Assembly: GCF_040049195.1 (NCBI RefSeq)
Contig: NZ_JBDZDL010000001.1
From: NCEH01 sp040049195
GTDB lineage: Bacteria; Pseudomonadota; Alphaproteobacteria; Rhizobiales; Xanthobacteraceae
Strand: one strand, 5' to 3'
DNA: 64,000 nucleotides
Under the pieces are notes generated by a model. That model was not told the origin of the DNA, did not search any database, and was given only the letters and a program-made list of their open reading frames with translations. Of the stretch, positions 42,344-51,173 are shown in pieces (the first letter of the stretch is position 1; every line of letters starts with the position of its first letter). A program made the translations under genes and the position numbers.

Positions 42344-43111
42344 CTAGGGCATGAACTGCCCGCCATTCACATCGATGATCTGACCCGTGATGTAGCCCGA
42401 CATCTCCTGCGAGGCGAGGAAGGCGAAGATCCAGGCGCAGTCCTCGGCGGTGCCGAGGCGCCCCATGGGGATGGTCTTGCGCACGGCCTCCTGCGTGTCG
42501 AGGGGGGTCGCGGCGTGAAAGGGCGTTGTGATGAAGCCGGGCGCCACGGCGTTCACGCGGATTGCGTCCTTGGCGAATTCCTTGGCCATGGAGCGCGTCA
42601 GGCTGTGGACCGCGGCCTTCGCGGCGGCATAGAGGCCCGAGCCGGGAGCGCCGCCGTTGCGGCCCGCGATGGAACCCACATTGATGATCGCCGCATGCGC
42701 GCTGCGGCTGAGCGTGGGATGGGCGGCCCGGGCCGTCTCCAGCACCGCGCGCACGTTGAGCGTGGTCACCCTGTCCCATATGTCGTCGTCGAAGGCTTCC
42801 AGCGGCGTGCGTCCCACCAGGGAACCGGCATTGTTGATGAGCACGTCGAGGCCGCCCAGCTTTTCCACCGCGCTGGAGACGATGCCGGGAATCGCGCCCG
42901 GCACCAGGAGGTCTCCGCCCACGACATCGGCCGCCCCGCCGGCACGGGCGATCTCCTCGGCGAGCGTCTCCGCGCCCTGCCGGTTGGCGTTGTAGTGCAG
43001 GCAGACGCGGGCGCCGCAGGCGGCGAGAACGCGGGCCGCCGCCGCGCCGATGCCCGAGCTCGAGCCGAGGAGCAGGACGCGGTGGTCGGTCAAATCGATG
43101 TGCGAGGTCAA
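42344..43111 (-). CDS. SDR-family oxidoreductase next to uxuA
   Basis: 255 residues. GSSSGIG (about 16-22), NNAGSL, and intact Ser/Tyr/Lys (INVGSIAGRNGGAPGSGLYAAAK). It lies 62 bases after uxuA on the same strand. In hexuronate routes, mannonate is made by a fructuronate reductase (UxuB, not an SDR); this SDR could be its replacement or act on another sugar acid. It is convergent with the GntR gene at 42325 with an 18-base gap. Confidence 0.88.
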   Translation of the reverse strand: MTSHIDLTDHRVLLLGSSSGIGAAAARVLAACGARVCLHYNANRQGAETLAEEIARAGGAADVVGGDLLVPGAIPGIVSSAVEKLGGLDVLINNAGSLVGRTPLEAFDDDIWDRVTTLNVRAVLETARAAHPTLSRSAHAAIINVGSIAGRNGGAPGSGLYAAAKAAVHSLTRSMAKEFAKDAIRVNAVAPGFITTPFHAATPLDTQEAVRKTIPMGRLGTAEDCAWIFAFLASQEMSGYITGQIIDVNGGQFMP

Positions 43112-43173
43112 TTCGGATCTCCTCTTGCGGCCGGCGGCGCAAGCTGGCCAGCGCCGCCGTCCTCAGACGGGCC

Positions 43174-44391
43174 TCAGATCGGGGGAAGGGCAGGGTCCTG
43201 ATGGGCGAGGGCGACCATGACGCCGCGCAATTCGGCGAGGCCCTTCAGGCGGCCGATGCAGCTGTAGCCGGGGTTCACTTTCTTCCCGATGTCGTCCACC
43301 AGCACATGGCCGTGGTCGGGACGCATGGCGATCTGCCAGTCCGCGCGCCCGGCCGCCTTGCGCTTTGCTTCCTCTTCCAGAAGCGCGCGGATGACCGCCA
43401 CCATGTCCACGCTGCCGTCGAGATGGTCGGATTCGTTGAACGATCCATGGTCCTCGCGGCGGACATTGCGCAGATGGACGAAATGGATGCGCGGCCCGAA
43501 CTCGCGGATCATGGAGACGATGTCGTTGTCGGGCCGCACGCCGTAGGAGCCGGTGCAGATGACGATGCCGTTCGCGGGACTGTCGACGGCGCTCAGGATG
43601 TGCCGCAGATCCGCCGCCGTTGAGACCACGCGGGGCAGGCCGAACAGGGAGAAGGGCGGGTCGTCCGGGTGGATGACCAGCTTGACGCCGACCTCTTCCG
43701 CCACCGGAACCACTTCCTTGAGGAAGTGCACGAGGTTCGCCCGCAGCTTGTCCGGCGTCACGTCCCGGTAGAGGTCGAGCTCGCGCAGGATGCCCGCGCG
43801 GTCGTATCGCCCCTCGCCCCCAGGGAGCCCGCAGATGATGTTGTCCTCCACCTGGCGGATATCATCCGGAGTCCAGCCGGCATGGCGCTGCCGGGCCTTC
43901 GCGACCACGGCGGGATCGTAGAAGCCGGCGGCGGCGTCGCCGCGAAGCACACACACGTCGTAGGCGACGAAGTCGATCATGTCGAAGCGGAGCGCGAGGC
44001 CCGTGCTCGGCATCTCATATTCAAGGTCGGTGCGGGTCCAATCCACCACCGGCATGAAGTTGAAGCAGATCACCGGAATGCCCGCCCCGGCGAGGCTGCG
44101 CAGGCTGGTTTTCCAGTTCTCGATGGCGCGCTGGGCGCCCGGCCCGCCGATCTTCACATCGGTCAGCACCGGAATGCTCTCGCAGACCGACCAGACCAAG
44201 CCTTCCTTCTCGATGAGCGCCTTGTGCGCAAGCACGTCGTCCAGGGACCAGGGCTCGCCATTGTACTTGTGGTGCAGGGCCGTCACCACGCCCTTGGCGC
44301 CCGCCTGGCGGATATGTCGGAGCGTGACTGGATCGTTCGGGCCGTACCAGCGCCAAGCCTGCTGCATCGCCATCGCCTCATTGTTGGACAT
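43174..44391 (-). CDS. uxuA: mannonate dehydratase
   Basis: 405 residues, TIM-barrel UxuA. QAWRWYGPNDPVTLRHIRQAGAKGVVTALHH opens the family, followed by VCESIPV, KTSLRSLAGAGIPVICFNFMPVVDWTRTDL, VIHPDDPPFSLFGLPR and HFVHLRNV, MRPDHGH for metal and substrate binding. It dehydrates D-mannonate to 2-keto-3-deoxygluconate in the hexuronate pathway. TGTTGGACA covers the start codon (44382-44390) and another copy lies upstream at 44445, so it should belong to the GntR regulon. Confidence 0.93.
   Translation of the reverse strand: MSNNEAMAMQQAWRWYGPNDPVTLRHIRQAGAKGVVTALHHKYNGEPWSLDDVLAHKALIEKEGLVWSVCESIPVLTDVKIGGPGAQRAIENWKTSLRSLAGAGIPVICFNFMPVVDWTRTDLEYEMPSTGLALRFDMIDFVAYDVCVLRGDAAAGFYDPAVVAKARQRHAGWTPDDIRQVEDNIICGLPGGEGRYDRAGILRELDLYRDVTPDKLRANLVHFLKEVVPVAEEVGVKLVIHPDDPPFSLFGLPRVVSTAADLRHILSAVDSPANGIVICTGSYGVRPDNDIVSMIREFGPRIHFVHLRNVRREDHGSFNESDHLDGSVDMVAVIRALLEEEAKRKAAGRADWQIAMRPDHGHVLVDDIGKKVNPGYSCIGRLKGLAELRGVMVALAHQDPALPPI
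44382..44390. promoter_or_regulatory. TGTTGGACA at the uxuA start codon
   Basis: Same nine bases as the GntR operator core. It codes for the start of UxuA on the minus strand (MSNN), so it may be chance, but it lies 55 bases from the clear operator. Confidence 0.35.
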
Positions 44392-44441
44392 TTCGATCTC
44401 TTTTCAGGGTAATTAGGGAGATAAGACCCAGCCGTCAATTA

Positions 44442-44457
44442 AAATGTTGGACAAATG
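44442..44457. promoter_or_regulatory. GntR operator between uxuA and the sugar ABC operon
   Basis: AAATGTTGGACAAATG, identical to 41536-41551. In the 189-base divergent space between uxuA (44391) and the operon beginning at 44581, so it may control both. Confidence 0.7.
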
Positions 44458-44580
44458 AATTGTCGTCGGATTTATTGAGCTCCGCCGACGATTGAGAAAA
44501 CGACAAATTATCGATTTTCGATTTTCGATTGGCGACGAACGGGTCAAACTTTAAGATCTGGAAAAATTGAGGAAGCGCCG

Positions 44581-45552
44581 ATGAGCACACCGCAGACGGA
44601 CATTGGTTTGCGTTTCCCCTCGCGGGAGCAGATGGCACGCGGTCTCAATGCGGGGGATGTCCGAGACCTCATGGTCGGCGGCATCGACGTGCACATTCAC
44701 ACCAATCCGCACGTCTTCCCGCTCAGCCATTCGCAGGACGTCATCGCCTTGGCGCAGGACGCCCATGCCGCGGGCATGCGCGCGCTGGTGATCAAGGACA
44801 TCGGGCCTTCGACCACCGGAACCGCCTATGTGGCGACGCGTCTCGGGCCGGGCATCCCGATCTACGGGGCGCATGTGATGAATCTCGCCAGCGGCGGCGT
44901 GAATCCGCGCGCTGTCTGGGTGGCCCTGACCCATGGCGACGGTGCCCGGGTGGTGCACTTCCCCACCGGCGACAGCCGCAATCATTATGAATACCGCAAG
45001 CGTTACTATGCGGGCGTGAACCTGCCCCTCGGCGAGGAGGAGGCGATCACCGTGCTTCGCGACGGGAAGCTCATCCCCGAAGTCCGCGAAGTCATCAGTC
45101 TGGTCAAGGAATACGATGCCTGCCTCGCCACCTGCCATCTCTCGGCGGAGGAGAGCCACCACGTGGTGCGCGAGGCCAAGGACCAGGGCCTGAAGCGGAT
45201 CATCGTCAGCCATTCTCAATGGGCCATGACGCGCCTCACGCACGCCGACCTGAAGGAATTCGCGGCGCTCGGCTGTCTGATCGAGTTCGATTTCGGCCTG
45301 ATGATGCCGTTCATGCACTTCGTCCATGGCGAGCCCACCAAGAATCCGCAGGATGTTGCGGCCGCCATGAAGGACATCGGCATCGAGCATTGCTTCATGA
45401 GTTCCGATCTGGGCCAGCTTTATTCGCCGGTCCCCGTGGAAGGCATGCGTTCCTACATCGCGATCCTGCTGAAAGTTGGGATTTCTCCTGAGGAGATCCG
45501 CACGATGTTCCACCGCAACCCCGCCCGCATCATCGGGCTGGAAGCGTGGTGA
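44581..45552 (+). CDS. DUF6282-like metal-dependent hydrolase
   Basis: 323 residues. GGIDVHIHTNPHVFPLSHSQ (about 33-52) carries the HxH of amidohydrolase/PHP-like barrels. TCHLSAEESHHVVREAK and VSHSQWAM give further His residues, and FMSSDLGQLYSP gives the late Asp. The pattern fits DUF6282, whose substrates are unknown. It opens an operon with a sugar ABC transporter, so hydrolysis of a sugar-acid lactone or amide is plausible (inference). Start at the ATG at 44581; the GntR operator is 124 bases upstream. Confidence 0.78.
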   Translation: MSTPQTDIGLRFPSREQMARGLNAGDVRDLMVGGIDVHIHTNPHVFPLSHSQDVIALAQDAHAAGMRALVIKDIGPSTTGTAYVATRLGPGIPIYGAHVMNLASGGVNPRAVWVALTHGDGARVVHFPTGDSRNHYEYRKRYYAGVNLPLGEEEAITVLRDGKLIPEVREVISLVKEYDACLATCHLSAEESHHVVREAKDQGLKRIIVSHSQWAMTRLTHADLKEFAALGCLIEFDFGLMMPFMHFVHGEPTKNPQDVAAAMKDIGIEHCFMSSDLGQLYSPVPVEGMRSYIAILLKVGISPEEIRTMFHRNPARIIGLEAW

Positions 45553-45601
45553 TTGCGCCGCGGCCGATTGAAATCCACTGGCAGAGGACTTCCAGGACGC
45601 C

Positions 45602-46549
45602 ATGAAGCCTTCGACATCGCCCCTGGGCCAGCAACTGACCTTTCAAAGCGGCACGCCCGGGGGGCGCAGACGTATTTTCCGCGATGAGAATTACAAGGGC
45701 TATCTGTTCGTCGCCCCGGCGGTGCTTCTGCTGCTGCTCTTCGCGGCCTATCCTCTGGTCTCCTCCCTGTGGTTGAGCCTGAACAGCGTCGAGGTCCTCA
45801 GCACCGAGCGCGCGTTCGTCGGGCTCGAGAATTACCGGGAGTTGTTCTCGACGGAGGATTTCTGGGAGGGGCTGTGGAACGGCCTCGTCTTCAGCTTCTT
45901 CACCGTCGTACTGCAGCTTCTGGCCGGCATCGCCACCGCGCTCCTGCTCAACAACGCCTTTCGAGGCCGGGCGCTGGTGCGCGGCCTCATCCTGTTTCCC
46001 TTCGTAGCGCCGACCATCGTGGCCGTGCTCGTGTGGAAATGGATCCTCAATGACCTCTACGGCGTCGCCAATCTGGCGCTGATGGATCTCGGCATCATCA
46101 GCGAAGGCATTGCTTGGCTCGGCTCCCCCGAGTTCGCCATGCCGAGTGTCATCCTGATCAATGTCTGGATGTTCTTTCCCTTCATCACCATCCAGGTCCT
46201 GGCGCGCCTTCAGGTGATCCCCAGCGAGCTCTATGAGGCGGCGCGGGTGGATGGGGCGGGGGCATTCCAGCGCTTCTGGTACGTCACGCTTCCCGAGCTG
46301 CGCTCGACCATCCTGCTGGTGGTCTTCATTCGCGGGCTGTGGATGTTCAACAAGTTCGACACGGTGTGGCTGCTCACCCAGGGCGGCCCGGTGGGCAAGA
46401 CCAAGACCCTGCCGATCCTGGCCTATATCCAGGCGTTCCAGGAATACCAGCTCGGGGCCGGAGCCACGACCTCCGCATGCATCTTCATGCTGCTGGCGCT
46501 GTTCGGCTTCTGGTACGCGCGCAAGCTCAAGACGGAGAACGGCCGATGA
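45602..46549 (+). CDS. sugar ABC transporter permease, UgpA/MalF-type
   Basis: 315 residues, six membrane segments (first: LFVAPAVLLLLLFAAYPLVSSLWLSLNS). The EAA loop is visible as LYEAARVDGAGAFQRFWYVTLPELRSTILL (about 210-240), the contact site for the ATPase. It forms the inner-membrane channel with the permease at 46546, binding protein at 47397 and the ATPase at 52023. Four-base ATGA overlap with the next gene. Confidence 0.93.
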   Translation: MKPSTSPLGQQLTFQSGTPGGRRRIFRDENYKGYLFVAPAVLLLLLFAAYPLVSSLWLSLNSVEVLSTERAFVGLENYRELFSTEDFWEGLWNGLVFSFFTVVLQLLAGIATALLLNNAFRGRALVRGLILFPFVAPTIVAVLVWKWILNDLYGVANLALMDLGIISEGIAWLGSPEFAMPSVILINVWMFFPFITIQVLARLQVIPSELYEAARVDGAGAFQRFWYVTLPELRSTILLVVFIRGLWMFNKFDTVWLLTQGGPVGKTKTLPILAYIQAFQEYQLGAGATTSACIFMLLALFGFWYARKLKTENGR

Positions 46550-47373
46550 TCACGGCATCGCGCGTCCTGCTCTGGGCGCTCATCATCCTGACCGTCTGCA
46601 TCGTGGGCTTCCCGCTTTACTGGATGCTGATCTCCTCGGTGAAGCCATTCTCCGATCTCTTCAGCCGCAGCCTGTCGCTGCTGCCCAGCGAGCACTTCAC
46701 GCTGGCGAATTACGGCCGGCTGCTGCGCGAAACCATGTTCCCGCAGTATTTCCTCAACAGCCTGATCGTCTCGACGCTGGCCACCGGCGGCTGCATGGTG
46801 GTGGCGGTGTTCGCGGCCTATGGCATCACGCGCTTCAAGTTCTTCGGCCGCGACCTGATCGCCAGCAGCGTCCTGTTCACCTACATGTTCCCGCCGATCC
46901 TGCTGTCGATCCCGCTCTTCGTCATGCTGAAGAACATCGGGCTCATCAACAGCCTCATCGGCCTGTCGCTGGCGCACGTCGCCTTCACGCTGCCGCTGGT
47001 CATGTGGCTCGCCATCATCTTCTTCGAGGCCATCCCGCTGGACTTGGATGAGGCGGCGATGATCGACGGCGCCAGCCGCCTGAATACCCTGTGGCTGGTG
47101 GTGCTGCCGGTCGCTCTTCCGGGCCTGGTGGCCATGGGCGTGTTCGCCTTCATCATCTCCTGGAACGACTACCTCTTCGCCTTGGTGCTCATTGTCGACG
47201 AGAGCAAGAAGACCCTCCCGGTGGGGGTCGCGGGCTTCGTCGAGGCGACCAGCGTCGAATGGGGGCTGCTGATGGCGGGCGGCGTCCTCATCACCCTGCC
47301 CGTGCTGGTCGGATTCGCCTTCGTCCAGAAATGGCTCATCCAAGGCCTCGCGGCCGGCGCCGTGAAGGGATGA
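46546..47373 (+). CDS. sugar ABC transporter permease, UgpE/MalG-type
   Basis: 275 residues. It starts at MITASRVLLWALIILTVCIVGFPLYWMLISSVK, a membrane segment typical of MalG-type permeases; the EAA motif is LDEAAMIDGASRLNTLWLVVLPVALPGL (about 166-193). It pairs with the preceding permease. The start overlaps the previous stop (ATGA), supporting this choice over a longer frame. Confidence 0.93.
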   Translation: MITASRVLLWALIILTVCIVGFPLYWMLISSVKPFSDLFSRSLSLLPSEHFTLANYGRLLRETMFPQYFLNSLIVSTLATGGCMVVAVFAAYGITRFKFFGRDLIASSVLFTYMFPPILLSIPLFVMLKNIGLINSLIGLSLAHVAFTLPLVMWLAIIFFEAIPLDLDEAAMIDGASRLNTLWLVVLPVALPGLVAMGVFAFIISWNDYLFALVLIVDESKKTLPVGVAGFVEATSVEWGLLMAGGVLITLPVLVGFAFVQKWLIQGLAAGAVKG

Positions 47374-47396
47374 AAGACTTCGAGAGGGAGGACAAT

Positions 47397-48695
47397 ATGA
47401 AGAAACGACTGAACGTCCTTTACGCCGCAGCAATTTCGCTTTCGTCACTGGTCATGGGTACGGCCGCTTGGGCCGGGACGGTCCGGATCATGACCACGGA
47501 AACCAATCCGGACACCAAGCAGGTGCTGGAATCGGTCATCGCCGACTATGAGAAGGCCAATCCGAACACCAAGATCGAAGTTCAATATGTCGGCTTCCAG
47601 GATTTGACCCAGAAGCTCATGGCGGCGGTGGCCGCCGGCGACCCGCCCGAGGTGTTCAACGTCCAGAACCAGTACGAGACTTTCGAACTGGCACGAAAGG
47701 GCATCATTCGCCCGGTCGATTCGATCATCGATCACGTGGGCCGTAAGGACTATTTCGACCGTGTGCTGAAGGCGATGACGCTGGACGGCAGCGTCTGGGC
47801 CGTGCCCTTCAGCATCGGCGTGAATGTGCTGTGGTATCGCAAGGATCTTTACGACAAGTACGGCCTCAAGGAGCCCAAGACCTGGGATGAGTACCTCCAC
47901 AATCTCGAGGTCCTCACCAAGTCGGAAGGGCAGGGCGGCGGCAAGTTCTACGGCACCGCCATGTCGGTGGGGGACACTTGGCTGACCAATGACATTGTCC
48001 AGAACTGGATGTGGTCCAACGGCGCGACCGTGTTCGACAAGGACGGCGCGGTGACGCTCAACAAGCCCAACGCGGTCGACACCTTCACCTTCCTGGCGAA
48101 GGTCACCTCTTTCGCGCCTCCCGGCGTGAACAACTATTCCAACAACGAGATGATGAACGCCTTCGCGACAGGGGCGGTGGGACACACGGACTATCCCTTC
48201 CGCTTGCTGAGCTATCTCCAGCAGTTCAACCCCCAGCTCCTCGATGTCGCGGTGCCCATGCTTCATCCGCCCGGAAACGGGCCGGGCGCGCATCCCGCGG
48301 CGCTGCTCTACCTCAAGAGCTGGGCCTTCTCGAAAGGCGCGAAGAACCAGAAGGAGGCGGAAGACTTCATTTCCTATCTGGAGACCGGCGACCGGAAGAT
48401 CCGGATGATGAAGACGGTGCCCGTGCATTACTGGCCGCCGCTGAAGAGCGTCTCGGAAAATCCTTCCTTCCTCGACCAGCCGCTCTTCAAGACGGCGGCG
48501 GGCGAGAAGTCCCTGGCGGTTCTCAAGCAGGCCATCGATGTGGGGCAGTTCCCGCTGAACGAGGCCGGGGAGCCGCAGCTCAAGCTGGGCCCCGTCCTCC
48601 AGAGCCGCTCGCTGGCGAAGATCCTCGAGCAGGTGGTGATCCGCAAGACCCCGGCGGAGACGGCGGTGGACGCCGTGGCGAAGAAGCTGAAGTAG
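47397..48695 (+). CDS. sugar ABC transporter substrate-binding protein (family 1)
   Basis: 432 residues with a signal peptide (MKKRLNVLYAAAISLSSLV, cleaved after AWA). The mature protein reads TVRIMTTETNPDTKQVLESVIADYEKANPNTKIEVQY, GDPPEVFNVQN and AVPFSIGVNVLWYRKDLYDKYGLKEPKTWDEYL, all standard for UgpB/MalE-like extracytoplasmic receptors. GGGAGGAC precedes the ATG. A strong hairpin follows the stop, which often helps overproduce the binding protein relative to the permeases. Confidence 0.93.
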   Translation: MKKRLNVLYAAAISLSSLVMGTAAWAGTVRIMTTETNPDTKQVLESVIADYEKANPNTKIEVQYVGFQDLTQKLMAAVAAGDPPEVFNVQNQYETFELARKGIIRPVDSIIDHVGRKDYFDRVLKAMTLDGSVWAVPFSIGVNVLWYRKDLYDKYGLKEPKTWDEYLHNLEVLTKSEGQGGGKFYGTAMSVGDTWLTNDIVQNWMWSNGATVFDKDGAVTLNKPNAVDTFTFLAKVTSFAPPGVNNYSNNEMMNAFATGAVGHTDYPFRLLSYLQQFNPQLLDVAVPMLHPPGNGPGAHPAALLYLKSWAFSKGAKNQKEAEDFISYLETGDRKIRMMKTVPVHYWPPLKSVSENPSFLDQPLFKTAAGEKSLAVLKQAIDVGQFPLNEAGEPQLKLGPVLQSRSLAKILEQVVIRKTPAETAVDAVAKKLK

Positions 48696-48702
48696 CCGCT
48701 CA

Positions 48703-48732
48703 TCCGGCGCCGCACGCAAGAGCGGCGCCGGA
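48703..48732 (+). terminator. intra-operon hairpin after the binding-protein gene
   Basis: TCCGGCGCCGC-ACGCAAGA-GCGGCGCCGGA: an 11-bp perfect GC stem with an 8-base loop. No T-run, and genes continue downstream, so it may stabilise the upstream mRNA or partly terminate. Confidence 0.65.
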
Positions 48733-48779
48733 CAAGCTTCCCCGGCGCGCGCGGTGCGCCTGTGCTTCCTGGCGAAGAG

Positions 48780-49625
48780 ATGGTTGAGATGCGTGTAATC
48801 GATTTCCGGTCCCGCCCCAATACCAAGGAGTATCTGGTCGCGTTGGACTCGCCCATCCAGCAGACCGTGATGCGCAGGCTCGGCTCTCCCGTGCCCCCGC
48901 CGGTGACGCTGGAGCAGTGGATCGAGAGTTTCGAGGCGGATGGCGTCGAGCGGGTGGTGTTTACCGGCCGCCAGTCCGATGGCACCACCGGGCACGACGT
49001 GACCAACGAATATGTGGCGAAGACGGCGCAACGCTTCCCGGGCAAGGTGATCGGATTCGCCGGCATCAATCCCCTCCAGGGCATGCGCTCGGTCCGCGCC
49101 GTGGAACATGCCGTCAAGGTCCTGGATCTGAAGGGCGTTTCGGTCGATCCCTATGGCGGGCTGGTGGCGGCGAACGACCGCCGGCTCTATCCGGTCTATG
49201 CGAAGTGCGCGGAACTGAACGTGCCGGTGGTGATCACCTGCGGGCCACTGCCGTTTCCAGGACCGCGCCTTGCCCATGGCGACGTGCGCGCCATCGACGA
49301 CGTGGCCTGTGATTTCCCGGAGCTGACGATCATCGTCGACCATTCCGGCTGGCCCTGGGTGACGGAGACCATCGCCATCGCGTTCCGGCACGAGAATGTT
49401 TTCATCGACACCTCGCTCTACTCCCACCTGCCAGGCGCGAACCTCTTCGCCGAGGCGGCGAACACCATCATCCCCGACCGCATCCTGTTCGCGAGCTGCT
49501 TCCCCGTGGTGCCGGTGAAGACCGCCATCGCGCGTGTCTCGGCCCTGCCATTCACGCCGGAGGCGCTGGAGCGGGTGCTGCATACGAATGCGGAAAACCT
49601 CTTGCGCAAGTGCGGCTGCATCTGA
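48780..49625 (+). CDS. amidohydrolase_2-family hydrolase (lactonase-like)
   Basis: 281 residues from the ATG at 48780; 48789 is an alternative. TIM-barrel amidohydrolase-2 family: the opening MRVIDFRSRP takes the place of the usual DxHxH, so the first His pair is missing. FAGINPL, KGVSVDPYGG, LTIIVDHSGWPWV (His) and ILFASCFPVVP (usually GSDxP) follow the family layout. Relatives are lactonases such as fuconolactonase and 2-pyrone-4,6-dicarboxylate hydrolase. Loss of the HxH suggests a decarboxylase/lactonase without the usual metal pair, or an inactive form. Confidence 0.8.
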   Translation: MVEMRVIDFRSRPNTKEYLVALDSPIQQTVMRRLGSPVPPPVTLEQWIESFEADGVERVVFTGRQSDGTTGHDVTNEYVAKTAQRFPGKVIGFAGINPLQGMRSVRAVEHAVKVLDLKGVSVDPYGGLVAANDRRLYPVYAKCAELNVPVVITCGPLPFPGPRLAHGDVRAIDDVACDFPELTIIVDHSGWPWVTETIAIAFRHENVFIDTSLYSHLPGANLFAEAANTIIPDRILFASCFPVVPVKTAIARVSALPFTPEALERVLHTNAENLLRKCGCI

Positions 49626-49660
49626 GGCGGCCGGACCGCGAAAGGACCTGGACTATCCCA

Positions 49661-50749
49661 ATGGTCACCATCGACAAGATCGTCACCCATCATGTCTCGA
49701 TCCCGTTCGAGCGTCCCCTGCAGACGGGCAACCATGTCTATCGAGACCTGGAAAACGTATTGATCGAGATCCATGCCGGCGGGCTCGTCGGCATCGGATA
49801 TGCGTTCAACTTCGCCTTCCGCCAGGCGGCGGCGATCCGGCTGATCGTGGAGGACCTGGCGCAGCCCCTCGTCGGCAAGAAAGTCGCGGACGTGCGGGCC
49901 CACGCGCGTGCCATGTGGCGGCAGCTCAACTTCATCGGCCAGACGGGTCCTTCCGCCATGGCGATGAGCGTCGTCGATACCGCGCTGTGGGACCTGTTCG
50001 CCCAGTCCCTGGCGACGCCGCTCCACCGGTTGCTGGGCAGCGTGCGTTCGCAGATCGAGCTCTATCCCACGGGTGGCTTCCTGGCCGATCCCATCGAGGC
50101 AGTGATCGAGGAGGTGGAGCGGCATCGCGCGGCGGGCTTCCGGCGCTGCAAGATCAAGGTGGGCCGTCCCGACTGGCAAATCGACGTGGCGCGCGTCGGG
50201 AAGCTGCGTGCGGCGGTCGGCGACGACTTCGGCATCATGATCGACGCCAACCAGGCTTGGAGCGTCGCGGACGCCATCGCCGCGGGACGCCGCTTCCAGG
50301 ACCTTGGCGTGTGCTGGTACGAGGAGCCGGTCTCGGTCTACGACGTTGCGGGTACCGCACGCGTGGCGGACGCGCTGGACATGTCGGTCGCCGCCGGCGA
50401 ATCCGTGTTCACACGCTTCGGGCACCTCGAACTGCTCGACGGCAAGGCCTGCGACGTGCTGATGCCCAATCTGATGCGGTGCGGCGGGCCGACCGAGTTC
50501 ATGGAAGTGGGCGCCCTTGCCGCGGCCCGGCATGTGCCCGTCTCCTCCCACACCTTCACCGAGATTTCCGCGCATCTCGTCGCGGCCATGCCCAACGCCA
50601 CCTTCTGCGAATATCTGCCCGGCTGGTGGGAGAAGCTCTTCAACGAGGAGCAGACCATCACCGACGGCATGTTCCAATTGCCGGACCGGCCCGGGCTCGG
50701 CCTGTCCTTCTCCCGCGAGATCATCGAAAGGTACGGGAGCCATGGCTGA
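49661..50749 (+). CDS. enolase-superfamily sugar-acid dehydratase (mandelate racemase subgroup)
   Basis: 362 residues. Lid domain (1-115), then the barrel: KxK at Lys164/Lys166 (RCKIKVGRP), metal ligands Asp195 (MIDANQAW), Glu221 (WYEEPV) and Glu247 (AAGESVF), and base His297 (PVSSHTFTEISAHL). Both general acid/base candidates of the mandelate racemase group are present. Members abstract the alpha proton of sugar acids and dehydrate or epimerise them. With a XylX-like enzyme in the locus, a role as sugar-acid dehydratase feeding a 2-keto-3-deoxy acid is likely. The start MVTIDK at 49661 was picked over a longer frame. Confidence 0.9.
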   Translation: MVTIDKIVTHHVSIPFERPLQTGNHVYRDLENVLIEIHAGGLVGIGYAFNFAFRQAAAIRLIVEDLAQPLVGKKVADVRAHARAMWRQLNFIGQTGPSAMAMSVVDTALWDLFAQSLATPLHRLLGSVRSQIELYPTGGFLADPIEAVIEEVERHRAAGFRRCKIKVGRPDWQIDVARVGKLRAAVGDDFGIMIDANQAWSVADAIAAGRRFQDLGVCWYEEPVSVYDVAGTARVADALDMSVAAGESVFTRFGHLELLDGKACDVLMPNLMRCGGPTEFMEVGALAAARHVPVSSHTFTEISAHLVAAMPNATFCEYLPGWWEKLFNEEQTITDGMFQLPDRPGLGLSFSREIIERYGSHG

Positions 50750-51173
50750 CCCTCACGCACACGGCGCCACGGCATCCGAGAGCCGATTGGACATTTCGGA
50801 CACGCTCTTCTGGGACATGCTCGTCACGGCGGCGGCGGAAGATGCGGACCTGCGGGGCAAGGCGGCCCACGCCCGCGCTTGCGCCTTCGCTGTCAGGATC
50901 GACGACGCGCAACACCTCCTGGAATTCCACCGGGGCGATCTGGTGCGGCTTGAGGGGCGTGAGCTTACCGGGATTCGCTTCTCCATCAGCGGGCCCAGGG
51001 GCGAGTGGGAAAAGGTGATCACCGGCGCAGTCCCTTATGCCCAGGCCATCAACGTGTTCCACGGGCTGTTGCGGGTCGAGGGCGACGCGCTCTGCGCCAT
51101 GTGGATGACGCCGGCGCTGTGGCAGCTCTGGCGCGTGTCGGCCCGGCTTGTGGGGGGCATCGCACATGGCTGA
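50742..51173 (+). CDS. small protein, SCP2-like fold suspected
   Basis: 143 residues. The central part (FAVRIDDAQHLLEFHRGDLVRLEGRELTGIRFSISGPRGEWEKVITGAVPYAQAINVFHGLLRVEGDALCAM) has the strand pattern of SCP2/sterol-carrier proteins: a ligand-linked RID segment, a xGPxxxW, then a GLLxxEGD helix. No catalytic motif. It overlaps the dehydratase gene by 8 bases and the next hydrolase gene by 8, so it is translated as part of this operon. It may bind a hydrophobic or lactone intermediate; function unknown. Confidence 0.7.
   Translation: MADPHAHGATASESRLDISDTLFWDMLVTAAAEDADLRGKAAHARACAFAVRIDDAQHLLEFHRGDLVRLEGRELTGIRFSISGPRGEWEKVITGAVPYAQAINVFHGLLRVEGDALCAMWMTPALWQLWRVSARLVGGIAHG

Noticed and set aside
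47445..49583. 712-codon minus-strand frame
   Set aside because: Antisense to the binding-protein and amidohydrolase genes; low-complexity His/Arg/Leu composition.
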